6,481 nt of DNA from JANWYQ01 sp034432445 (lineage in GTDB: Bacteria; Chloroflexota; Anaerolineae; JAAEKA01). The DNA lies in contig DAOUBX010000061.1 in the NCBI GenBank assembly GCA_034432445.1, positions 1 to 6,481 on the forward strand, in the 5' to 3' direction. The stretch's first letter is position 1; each line of letters begins with the position of its first letter. A program made the translations under genes and the position numbers. The notes under the pieces were generated by a model that worked only from the letters and a program-made list of their open reading frames with translations, had not been told where the DNA came from and made no database searches. Positions 1 to 5,410 of this stretch are shown one piece after another.

Positions 1-1576
1 AGCGCGCCTCCTCGGCGATGAGCTGCAGGCCGGTCTTGACCTGATGGTCGCCGACCTTCGTGTCCACGAACAGGTCGCCCATCACCGGCGCGGCTTCGGC
101 GTCGTTAGGATGGAAGGGTACCGGCTGGCCGTCCACCAGCGCCACGAAGGGGTCGAAGGGGAACTTGACGCCGTCAGCGGTGGTGTAGACCTTGACATCC
201 TTGCCCTCGGCGTCCTTCTCGGTGCTCTCGGTGACCAGGCCCAGCTCGCCGGCCCGCAGGAACTTGCCCGGCTGGCCGTCCTTGATCTTCACCAGCCAGG
301 CGCCGGTGGTCCAGGTCTTCTCGCCCGCGGCCGTGGCCGCGGCCTTGTTGACGTTAGCCAGAAAAGCGGGGTTGTAGCGCTCGTTGTCCAGGATCCACTG
401 GATCATGCCCATGGCCACGGCCGCGTCCGTGCCCGGCTTGACCGGCAGCCAGCGCCAGGCCTTGGAGGCGGCCTTGCTCAGCCGCGGGTCCAGCACCGCG
501 TACTTCATGGAGCCGTCCACCAGCTTCTCGGTCATCTTGGGCACGCGCTGGGGCGGGCCGTAGTTGGCCTCGAACATGTTGGCGCCCACGTAGATCACGA
601 ACTCGCTGTTGCCGGTGTCCGACTGCCAGTAGAACTTGTCGCCTCCGGTGAACTTGCTGCCGTCCCACTGCTCGCTCATGGCCTTGCCCGAGAAGTAGAG
701 GCTGCCTTGACAGACGGTGGTGTGGCCGTTGGCGTTGTTCGAGCCAAAGCCCTCCTTGACGAAGCGAGTGACCAGGTCGCCACGGCCGTTCTTCATGCGG
801 CCCCAGACGAAGGCGAACTGGTTGTTCTTGGGCCCCAGGTCGGGATGGTCGGGGTCGATCATCACGTCCAGGTGGTCCTTGAACGTGGTCTTGAACTCCT
901 CGACCAGCGCCTGCTTCTTGTCCTTGTCCTTCTCGTCCACGATCTTCTTGACCGCGTCCGCCATTTCCTTGGCCAACGCAGCGTCGCGCAGCGCATAAAG
1001 GTCCTTGAAGCCCTCGACGCGGCCCTCGCCAAACAGGTCGCCGCCGTTGACCACCTCGTCGATGGCCTGGTCGAAGGGGATGGTGACCCACTGCCCCTCG
1101 CCGCGCCGGCTGCCTGGCTTGCGCTTGAGCACGGCCGTGAGGCGGTAGGGGTCGTAGGCGGTCTGCAGGCCGGCCTGGCCCTTGGGGCACAGCGCGCCCT
1201 CGACCTTGGCCATGTCCTTGACCGGTGTGTCATAAGCCACGTGCGGCCACATGGTCCAGGGGCTGTAGGGATTGCCGTCGATCTTGGCGGCCAAGCCGTT
1301 CTGCAGCTTGACCTTGATGCCGCAGCCGGTGTTGCACTGCAGGCAGACGGTGTAGAGCTGGTTTTCGGGCAGAGCCTCGAAGAAGCCTTCTCCCTCGGCC
1401 GCCGCCATGACCTGCTGGATAGTGGTCATGGCCTGGGGCAGGCTGGCCAACAGGAAGGCCGAACCGCCTACCACGGCCGAGGCTTTGAGGAAGTCGCGGC
1501 GGGTGATTTCGTAGGGGCAGGCGCCGTTCTCTGCCGTATCCACTGCGCCCACCGGGAGTTCAGTCTGTTCGTTCAT
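1..1576 (-). CDS. Molybdopterin oxidoreductase catalytic subunit, TtrA-like, Tat-exported (partial)
   Basis: Catalytic subunit of a DMSO-reductase-family enzyme, probably reducing a sulfur oxyanion such as tetrathionate outside the membrane. The ATG at 1576-1574 follows AAGGAG (1592-1587) by 10 nt and begins one base after the stop of the NrfD gene. The 525 visible codons are open to the left edge, where the gene is cut; family members run to roughly 700-1000 residues. Residues 24-31 read ITRRDFLK, a twin-arginine motif, followed by a hydrophobic stretch (about 33-46). A [4Fe-4S] site is formed by C78, C81, C85 and C130. The long gap before the fourth cysteine, and the GNPY and YDPYRL motifs, recall TtrA. 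C289 in GHTTVCQGS is the likely molybdenum ligand. B-C-A gene order also fits ttrBCA. The substrate is inferred; thiosulfate, polysulfide, sulfur or arsenate reductase are alternatives. The long reading frame on the opposite strand here is a GC-rich shadow. Confidence 0.9.
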   Translation of the reverse strand, partial: MNEQTELPVGAVDTAENGACPYEITRRDFLKASAVVGGSAFLLASLPQAMTTIQQVMAAAEGEGFFEALPENQLYTVCLQCNTGCGIKVKLQNGLAAKIDGNPYSPWTMWPHVAYDTPVKDMAKVEGALCPKGQAGLQTAYDPYRLTAVLKRKPGSRRGEGQWVTIPFDQAIDEVVNGGDLFGEGRVEGFKDLYALRDAALAKEMADAVKKIVDEKDKDKKQALVEEFKTTFKDHLDVMIDPDHPDLGPKNNQFAFVWGRMKNGRGDLVTRFVKEGFGSNNANGHTTVCQGSLYFSGKAMSEQWDGSKFTGGDKFYWQSDTGNSEFVIYVGANMFEANYGPPQRVPKMTEKLVDGSMKYAVLDPRLSKAASKAWRWLPVKPGTDAAVAMGMIQWILDNERYNPAFLANVNKAAATAAGEKTWTTGAWLVKIKDGQPGKFLRAGELGLVTESTEKDAEGKDVKVYTTADGVKFPFDPFVALVDGQPVPFHPNDAEAAPVMGDLFVDTKVGDHQVKTGLQLIAEEAR

Positions 1577-1577
1577 G

Positions 1578-2711
1578 TTAAGCCATCTCCTTCTCGGGCA
1601 TCAGATGCAGCAGCTTGGAGCCGATCAGCACAGCCAGGATCACCGCAGCCGTCGCGCCCAGGGTGATTGCCCACTCCATCAGCGTCGGCGTGTACTCGAA
1701 GCTCAGGCGCGGGCCGGAAAAGGCGCGCGTCAACGCCTCCAGCTCCGGCACGGACAGGGCGGGGAACACGATGTTGCTGCGCGCGGCCCCGAAGCCGATC
1801 AGCACCAACACGCCCATCCAGCCGGCCACCTTCGGGTTGTCGCGCCACTTGGGGATGAGCAGCACGATGATCGGGATGACCGTGCCGAACAGCATCTGTA
1901 CGATCCAGAAGGACCACCACCAGCGACCGAAGAGCATCTCTTGGGCCGCGGCTACGTTCTGCGGCATGTTGCCGTAGAGGGTTTGCGACAGGTCGGCCCA
2001 CAGGAAGTAGAGCTTAACGAAGGCCAGCACCACCGTGGCGATGGCCAGGATGTGGATCTGCTTGCGCCAGTTGGGGTCCTGGTCAGAGCCGAAGAGGCCG
2101 ATCACCGCCAGCATGGCGGCCACGCCGCTGGCCAGGGAGAAGACGGGGAACTGCACGGGGAAGAGGCCCACGTGCCAGAAGGGGCGGCTGGCCTGCACGC
2201 CCAGCAGCGCGCCCACCGCGCCGCTGACGAACAGCGACAGCGGCAGGCCGATGATCATCAACACCCGCAGCAGTTTGCTATCGGGGTTGCGCGTGGCCAG
2301 GAACAGCGCGGCCAGCATCAGCAGGCCGAACAGGGTGTAGCCCCAGACCATCTGGGCCATGACCGACTGGGGGTTGCCCTGCAGGTAGACCTTCCAGATG
2401 CGGTCCAGATGGCCCAGGTCAAGCCAGATCTGGAACAGGGCGGCGGCCAGGCTCACCAGGCCCACCCACAGCGCCAGCCGGCCGGTGCCCTTGAACACCT
2501 CGACCCGGAACAGCAGGTCTAGCGTGGCCACCATGAAGCAGCCGGCCGCCACGCCGGCGAAGAAGAGATACATGGCCACCCACAGGCCCCACACCACGTA
2601 GGAGCCGTAGCCCGCGTCCTGATGGCCCTGGGTCAGGCGGTTGAAGAGGCCCCAGATGCCGAAGATCAGGCCGATGATACAGATTGCGTAGACCAAGCGT
2701 TTGAACGTCAT
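1578..2711 (-). CDS. NrfD/PsrC/TtrC-type membrane quinol subunit
   Basis: Integral membrane subunit expected to oxidise menaquinol or ubiquinol and pass electrons to the Fe-S subunit. The protein is 377 aa with about ten hydrophobic helices, near residues 4-23, 37-67, 78-97, 118-139, 148-172, 179-207, 217-241, 263-287, 296-317 and 343-368. The segment YVVWGLWVAMYLFFAGVAAG (39-58) is typical of the NrfD family, whose members usually have 8-10 helices. The reading frame runs open far upstream through the Fe-S gene, but the start is ATG at 2711-2709. It has GGAGG at 2721-2717 (spacer 5 nt), and the NrfD-like hydrophobic sequence begins there. The gene begins 17 nt after the Fe-S stop and ends one base before the catalytic-subunit ATG, so the three genes are one transcriptional unit. 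No heme-ligand cytochrome b pattern is apparent. The family call is firm; the exact partner enzyme (TtrC, PsrC or SreC type) is inferred. Confidence 0.93.
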   Translation of the reverse strand: MTFKRLVYAICIIGLIFGIWGLFNRLTQGHQDAGYGSYVVWGLWVAMYLFFAGVAAGCFMVATLDLLFRVEVFKGTGRLALWVGLVSLAAALFQIWLDLGHLDRIWKVYLQGNPQSVMAQMVWGYTLFGLLMLAALFLATRNPDSKLLRVLMIIGLPLSLFVSGAVGALLGVQASRPFWHVGLFPVQFPVFSLASGVAAMLAVIGLFGSDQDPNWRKQIHILAIATVVLAFVKLYFLWADLSQTLYGNMPQNVAAAQEMLFGRWWWSFWIVQMLFGTVIPIIVLLIPKWRDNPKVAGWMGVLVLIGFGAARSNIVFPALSVPELEALTRAFSGPRLSFEYTPTLMEWAITLGATAAVILAVLIGSKLLHLMPEKEMA

Positions 2712-2728
2712 GATTTCCTCCTCTGCGC

Positions 2729-3475
2729 CTACACCAGGTAATAGACGCGCGGCTCGGTGCCCATCTCTTCTTTTAGCCGCATGACGTTGGGCTGGGCGAT
2801 CATCTCCGCGACCACGCTGTCGGGGTCGTTGCTGTCGCCGAAGAGGGTGGCGCGGCCGATGCACGTGGTGACGCACGAGGGCAGCATGCCCTCCACCAGC
2901 CGGTGCTGGCAGAAGTGGCACTTGCGCACGTTGCCGATGGGCGACTCCTCGCCGACGCGCTCCCGCCGCTCGCCGTACTCGAAGGGCGACAGGCGGTCGA
3001 ACTGGTCGGAGACCTCGTGGCCGACGATGAAGGGCAAGCCGCTGGGCGCGCTGGCCGTATAGGTGTCGCCGAAGTCGAAGGTGCGGGCGGCATAGGGGCA
3101 GGCCGTGATGCAGTAGCGGCAGCCGATGCACTGGTCGTAGTCCACCACGATGATGCCTTCCTCGTTGGTGTAGGTGGCGTTGACCGGGCAGACCGGGGTG
3201 CAGGGCGGGTTCTCGCACTGCATGCAGGGGCGGGGCAGGAAGCGCCGGGTGACGTTGGGGTAGCGGCCGATCTCCTCCTCCAGCACGGGCCGGTAGACCA
3301 CGCCGGGGGGCAGCTTGTTCTCGGCCACGCAGGAGATGGTGCAGGCGTGGCAGCCGACGCACTTGCGCAGGTCGATCACCATCACCCAGTGGCGATCTTC
3401 CGGCGCCTTGGCCAGCGCCCGCTTCAGGTCCTCCTGCATGCGAATGAGGACATCTTGTTCGTGCAGATCGGGCAT
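2729..3475 (-). CDS. Four-cluster [4Fe-4S] ferredoxin-type electron-transfer subunit (TtrB/PsrB/DmsB-like)
   Basis: Electron-transfer subunit linking the membrane quinol subunit to the molybdenum subunit. The protein is 248 aa with sixteen cysteines in four groups: C39/C42/C45/C49, C84/C87/C92/C96, C116/C119/C122/C126 and C186/C189/C201/C205. This is the full ligand set for four [4Fe-4S] clusters, as in PsrB, DmsB and TtrB. The last group, CHFC then CVTTC, has the wide spacing usual in this family. No Tat signal is visible, unlike Salmonella TtrB, so export would have to be by hitchhiking on the Tat-bearing catalytic subunit (inference). The start is ATG at 3475 with GGAGG at 3487-3483, spacer 7 nt. 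It is the first gene of the operon and is preceded by a long, structured, non-coding leader. Confidence 0.94.
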   Translation of the reverse strand: MPDLHEQDVLIRMQEDLKRALAKAPEDRHWVMVIDLRKCVGCHACTISCVAENKLPPGVVYRPVLEEEIGRYPNVTRRFLPRPCMQCENPPCTPVCPVNATYTNEEGIIVVDYDQCIGCRYCITACPYAARTFDFGDTYTASAPSGLPFIVGHEVSDQFDRLSPFEYGERRERVGEESPIGNVRKCHFCQHRLVEGMLPSCVTTCIGRATLFGDSNDPDSVVAEMIAQPNVMRLKEEMGTEPRVYYLV

Positions 3476-3482
3476 GGACAGA

Positions 3483-3487
3483 CCTCC
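3483..3487 (-). promoter_or_regulatory. Shine-Dalgarno site of the Fe-S subunit gene
   Basis: GGAGG on the minus strand, 7 nt before the ATG at 3475. It fixes the start of the first operon gene and rules out a longer upstream reading frame. It lies 18 nt after the inner arm of the 11-bp leader stem, so folding of the leader could affect access to it (inference). Confidence 0.8.
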
Positions 3488-3504
3488 AGAAAACCAACTG
3501 ACCC

Positions 3505-3565
3505 AGGCGCCGGGCCCTTGAACGGTGAGCGCCCAACGGGGAAGGGCGTCAAGTGCCCGGCGCCT
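3505..3565 (-). promoter_or_regulatory. Structured 5' leader: 11-bp inverted repeat with nested hairpin
   Basis: A perfect 11-bp inverted repeat pairs 3505-3515 (aggcgccgggc) with 3555-3565 (gcccggcgcct), leaving a 39-nt loop. Within the loop cgccc (3530-3534) can pair with gggcg (3544-3548). On the minus strand this forms a branched, very GC-rich structure in the presumed leader of the respiratory operon, ending 18 nt before the Shine-Dalgarno site. It could be an RNA switch, a stability element or a protein-binding site. No known riboswitch consensus was recognised. Confidence 0.45.
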
Positions 3566-3569
3566 AAGT

Positions 3570-3607
3570 GCGAAAAAGGAGCAGCCGGCCTGGGCCAGCG
3601 CTCCTTT
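3570..3607 (-). terminator. Intrinsic terminator or attenuator upstream of the respiratory operon
   Basis: AAAGGAGC (3575-3582) pairs perfectly with GCTCCTTT (3600-3607). The stem is extended inside by GC/GC and GGCC/GGCC pairs around a TG loop, with one mismatch and a one-base bulge. Read on the minus strand the stem is followed at once by TTTTT and then CGC, the form of a Rho-independent terminator. On the plus strand only three T residues follow, so the minus direction is favoured. It may end transcripts coming from the toxin-antitoxin operon. If the operon promoter lies upstream (near 3727-3742), it would act as an attenuator. Confidence 0.6.
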
Positions 3608-3726
3608 GCGAATACGGCAGGCGGCGGCGTTTCCGCCGTCACCCTGGCTGGCTCACGGGGCCAGCGTCCCGGCCGCCATAGACGGGGGCGTCCACAGGCA
3701 TGCCGGGATCGGAGTTCCAGGTTTCA

Positions 3727-3742
3727 GGTGAAGTCTATCACA
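3727..3742 (-). promoter_or_regulatory. CRP/FNR-family-like operator upstream of the respiratory operon
   Basis: The minus strand reads TGTGA-TAGACT-TCACC, nine of ten matches to the CRP-type consensus TGTGA-N6-TCACA, preceded by AA as in strong sites. It lies about 250 nt before the Fe-S gene start in a gene-free stretch. CRP/FNR proteins commonly control anaerobic respiratory operons, which suits the gene downstream. A GATAGA box overlaps it, but no convincing -35 was found, so the promoter itself is not assigned. Confidence 0.4.
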
Positions 3743-3814
3743 TTGCCGCGGCGCGGTGTAGCGGGGAAAGGGAGAGTCTTTGTAGGGGAATTCCCTGATG
3801 TTTGGTTGACCGTC

Positions 3815-3912
3815 AGACCTTTCGGGTTTCCGTTGTCGATCAAGAATCGCCGCAAACGCAGTCGCCGTGTCGATCACGAGTCGTCGCTAACGCACTGAAA
3901 CCCGAAAGGTCT
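3815..3912. repeat. 98-bp element: 16-bp terminal inverted repeats around two 26-bp direct repeats
   Basis: AGACCTTTCGGGTTTC at 3815-3830 is the exact reverse complement of GAAACCCGAAAGGTCT at 3897-3912. The 66-bp interior holds two direct 26-bp repeats, 3835-3860 and 3869-3894, which match at 22 of 26 bases and are separated by gtcgccgt. No target-site duplication is obvious and there is no room for a gene. It resembles a MITE-like or REP-like intergenic repeat; a structured RNA is another possibility. It lies between the toxin-antitoxin operon and the respiratory operon. Confidence 0.65.
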
Positions 3913-3961
3913 CAGCGGACTTCAAATGCATCCTAGACGGTAATCGGTGGACGGTGGACGG

Positions 3962-4376
3962 TTATTGAGCGGACAGCAGGTGGCGTTCGATCTCCTCAAT
4001 CAGGAAGGGCAGGTTGGGTTGATCGAAGCCCAAGCCTGGTGCAGGAATGCGGTGGCGCTTGATTTCTGGTGGAATATGTTTGTGGTGGGGATGCGTTGAT
4101 GCCAATGCAGGATCGTTCGGATGAGGCTGCGGGTCGTACCAATAGCCGTTGTCCTCCCTTGTTGACGGCATAGCTGTAACCTCGGATCAACCGTTGGTTG
4201 AAGTCCAAGTCCTCCCACACCTCCAGTGTGATGTCATTGTCGAAAGTGATCACACCGGTAAGCTCAGCAAAGGTGGCTCCATGCCGGACGATGACCAGGG
4301 TCGAATGCCGGATGGACGCGTACCTCTACTGCAGCGAGTAGATAAACCGCTCGTACGTGGGGAGATCAGGTAGCAT
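3962..4376 (-). pseudogene. TumE-family toxin (DUF6516), disrupted by an in-frame TAG and a frameshift
   Basis: Conceptual translation from ATG 4376-4374 gives MLPDLPTYERFIYSLQ, then TAG (4328-4326). The same frame then continues to about residue 70 (LEVWEDLDFNQRLIRGYSYAVN). It shifts by one base at the GGG run at 4158-4156. The next frame reads DNGYWYDPQPHPNDPALAST, then HPHHKHIPPEIKRHR, and ends LIEEIERHLLSAQ at 3962. The His-rich PHHKH motif, the preceding YSY and WYD segments and the length (about 137 codons once repaired) fit TumE/DUF6516 toxins, which pair with a small TumA antitoxin. The ATG overlaps the antitoxin stop (TAATG), as expected for coupled translation. Length 415 nt is one more than a multiple of three, agreeing with a single extra base. 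GAG-to-TAG is a plausible origin of the stop. A sequencing error could explain one lesion but less easily both. The family assignment is from motif memory, not a search. Confidence 0.72.
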
Positions 4377-4681
4377 TACGCCGCAGCCAAGTCTGGATTC
4401 GGGGTCAAATGCAGCGACTGGCCAGAGGTCTGGCGGCGCAGATCACTTACGAAGGCACGACTGGTCGCCCTGAATGCCGACTCACGCTCGAGCTTGAGAG
4501 CGTAAGCGCTGGCCCAGCGAGTGAACTCAGTCGATTGCTCGTAGCCCTCATCGTCGAGTAGTCCCTCTTGATAGAGGGTGTAGAAGTCCTCGGACGTGAT
4601 GCCGTACTTGCGCTCGTAGGCCCTGATGCGGCTGTCCAGCGCCCTCAGGTCTTGGATAATGTCTTCTAGCGTCAGTTCCAT
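4376..4681 (-). CDS. TumA-like antitoxin, small helical protein
   Basis: A 101-aa acidic, mostly helical protein. Residues 23-62 (ERKYGITSEDFYTLYQEG, then TEFTRWASAYALKLE) match the pattern of short antitoxins encoded before DUF6516 toxins: a YG-x-S-x-x-F-Y start, then a patch ending in a W-A-x-x-Y helix. The start ATG at 4681 has GGAG 8 nt upstream. A longer start at 4759 overlaps the HTH stop as ATGA but adds a 26-residue, low-conservation-looking extension, so it is not preferred; coupling from that site is possible. The C-terminal tail after residue 85 (polar, ending DLAAA) is longer than usual. Its role would be to neutralise the toxin encoded next, which is disrupted here, leaving the antitoxin without an active partner. 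Confidence 0.65.
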   Translation of the reverse strand: MELTLEDIIQDLRALDSRIRAYERKYGITSEDFYTLYQEGLLDDEGYEQSTEFTRWASAYALKLERESAFRATSRAFVSDLRRQTSGQSLHLTPNPDLAAA

Positions 4682-4755
4682 GGGTCGTACTCCGTATCGC
4701 GCCAACTTCGGTTGAATCATAGCCGAGGAGGCAGCGCCCGACAAGTCGCCCAGCT

Positions 4756-5043
4756 TCATGCCAACTGGGCAAAGACCTCAGGATGCTGCTCGGCGATGCG
4801 CCGCGGGGCTTTGGCCGGCCCGATGGGCTGCCGGCGGCCCTGCTGCCGGTCTTGCACGGTGCGCACGCTGACCCCCATCAGGCCGGCAAAAGCTGCTTGC
4901 GACAGATTGAGCTGCGCGCGGATCGCCTGGGGAGGCGCTGGCGCGGTCAGTGTGCGCGTGCGCAGGTCAACGTGGCCGGCCTTGTAAGCCTTGATCTCCT
5001 GGATCCCGTCCAGTATCTCCTGTCCGATATCGCGCTTTGGCAT
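4756..5043 (-). CDS. HigA/NadS-like helix-turn-helix antitoxin or repressor
   Basis: A 95-aa DNA-binding protein starting MPKRDIGQEILDGIQEIKAY, with a Cro/C1-type HTH near residues 38-76 (LNLSQAAFAGLMGVSVRTVQ). Members of this group are antitoxins of RelE/HigB-type toxins and repress their own operon. The start ATG 5043-5041 has AAGGAG at 5056-5051, spacer 7 nt; a longer in-frame start at 5115 lies inside the promoter repeat and is rejected. Two features suggest decay or divergence. The usual EWEQGRR signature is DRQQGRR here, with Arg66 in place of the near-invariant Trp, and the usual KALLRIA is KAPRRIA, with a proline in a helix. No HigB/RelE toxin is seen on either side. The stop overlaps a possible ATG of the next gene, so the HTH, TumA and TumE genes probably share one transcript. 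Confidence 0.8.
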   Translation of the reverse strand: MPKRDIGQEILDGIQEIKAYKAGHVDLRTRTLTAPAPPQAIRAQLNLSQAAFAGLMGVSVRTVQDRQQGRRQPIGPAKAPRRIAEQHPEVFAQLA

Positions 5044-5130
5044 CTTCAATCTCCTTGGCAAGCCTGCCGCAGTTGTGAGGGAGGAAGATGGTCCTGTCAT
5101 ACGGCATTGCCGCATAAAACGCCAAACCTG
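5041..5130 (-). repeat. 90-bp direct repeat, copy 1: promoter-operator-RBS of the HTH gene
   Basis: This segment matches 6197-6286 at 81 of 90 positions without gaps. It begins exactly at the HTH start codon and contains the whole upstream signal set. On the minus strand there is a -35 TTGGCG (5125-5120), an 18-nt spacer, a -10 TATGAC (5101-5096), and AAGGAG (5056-5051) before the ATG. The palindrome CGGCATTGCCG (5102-5112) fills the spacer up to the -10. The mismatches cluster at 5085-5101, while both outer parts are almost unchanged. Confidence 0.85.
5102..5112. promoter_or_regulatory. Candidate operator palindrome CGGCATTGCCG
   Basis: An 11-bp palindrome with 5-bp arms and one central base, lying between the -35 and -10 of the HTH gene and touching the -10. 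This is the placement expected for autorepression by a HigA-type protein. It is unchanged in repeat copy 2 (6258-6268), although the adjacent -10 has changed, which argues that it is a functional site. Binding by the HTH protein is inferred. Confidence 0.45.
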
Positions 5131-5161
5131 AATAGGCGCGCCTGCTTCGACCTAGCCTCGC

Positions 5162-5190
5162 TTGCTGCTGCGGTCGATCTCAGGTACAAT
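5162..5190 (+). promoter_or_regulatory. Sigma70-like promoter driving the DUF3800 gene
   Basis: TTGCTG (5162-5167), a 17-nt spacer and TACAAT (5185-5190). The -10 matches 5 of 6 consensus bases, the -35 matches 3 of 6, and the spacer is ideal. It points away from the HTH promoter; between the two -35 boxes lies the perfect 10-bp palindrome AGGCGCGCCT (5134-5143). The leader to the DUF3800 start would be about 215 nt. Confidence 0.5.
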
Positions 5191-5326
5191 GACGGCGTGA
5201 TCGGGGCTGGCCCTGTCGACGCCTCGCTCCCACAGTTCGACTTCGTGACGATCGGCGGCTGTGGGTGCAGATGGCCGCTAGCGGGTCATGATAGTCAGAT
5301 GGATCAGTCCTGGAAGGGAATCCCCG

Positions 5327-5404
5327 ATGACCTCAACTCCCCTCGCATTTAGCAATCGAGACCAACCGCTTGATCACATGGCTGATGATCAGCCAGTCCG
5401 GTAA
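5327..5404 (+). CDS. Possible 25-aa leader peptide upstream of DUF3800
   Basis: A short reading frame starting MTSTPLAFSNRDQPLDHM and ending DQPVR. Its ATG follows GGAAGGGA (5311-5318) by about 8 nt, a better Shine-Dalgarno site than the one before DUF3800 itself. It stops 6 nt before the DUF3800 ATG, so translation could be coupled. The frame can extend back to an ATG at 5288 (38 aa). No family was recognised; it may be a leader peptide, the remnant of a partner gene, or chance. Confidence 0.25.
   Translation: MTSTPLAFSNRDQPLDHMADDQPVR
5379..5395 (+). promoter_or_regulatory. 17-bp palindrome just upstream of the DUF3800 start
   Basis: TGGCTGATGATCAGCCA has perfect 8-bp arms around a central G, or a 7-bp stem with a TGA loop as RNA. 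It ends 15 nt before the DUF3800 ATG at 5411. As DNA it could be an operator; as RNA a hairpin close to the ribosome-binding region. It lies inside the 25-aa reading frame. Confidence 0.45.
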
Positions 5405-5410
5405 CAGCGC

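Noticed and set aside
44..1666. 540-aa open frame on the plus strand
   Set aside because: Antisense shadow of the molybdopterin subunit in GC-rich DNA. The minus strand has the Tat motif, Fe-S cysteines, Shine-Dalgarno and operon spacing; the plus frame has low-complexity composition and no recognisable domain.
1575..2522. 315-aa plus-strand frame rich in Gln, Glu and His
   Set aside because: Antisense of the NrfD membrane gene; its polar, repetitive composition is what reverse reading of hydrophobic codons yields.
3505..3607. Moco riboswitch upstream of a molybdoenzyme operon
   Set aside because: The position would suit, but I could not match the conserved motif by eye; only generic stems are visible. 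A covariance search would settle it.
3424..3642. 72-aa minus-strand frame overlapping the start of the Fe-S gene
   Set aside because: Out of frame with the Fe-S gene, covers the folded leader and terminator hairpin, and resembles no family.
3835..3894. CRISPR-like mini-array
   Set aside because: Only two 26-bp units with an 8-bp gap, too short for a spacer, and enclosed in inverted repeats.
2903..3898. 331-aa plus-strand frame
   Set aside because: Antisense of the four-cluster ferredoxin subunit, running on into the non-coding leader; no start signal or domain.
4682..4759. Longer start for the TumA-like gene (ATGA overlap with the HTH stop)
   Set aside because: The extra 26 residues look unlike an antitoxin N-terminus, and the internal ATG at 4681 has its own GGAG.
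5044..5130. Remnant toxin C-terminus encoded before the HTH gene within the repeat
   Set aside because: One minus-strand frame stays open in both copies, but the residue changes between copies are not conservative, it has no stop near the HTH start, and it resembles no RelE/HigB ending.
4783..5352. 189-aa plus-strand frame across the HTH gene and promoter repeat
   Set aside because: Antisense to the HTH gene, then runs through promoters; no recognisable domain.
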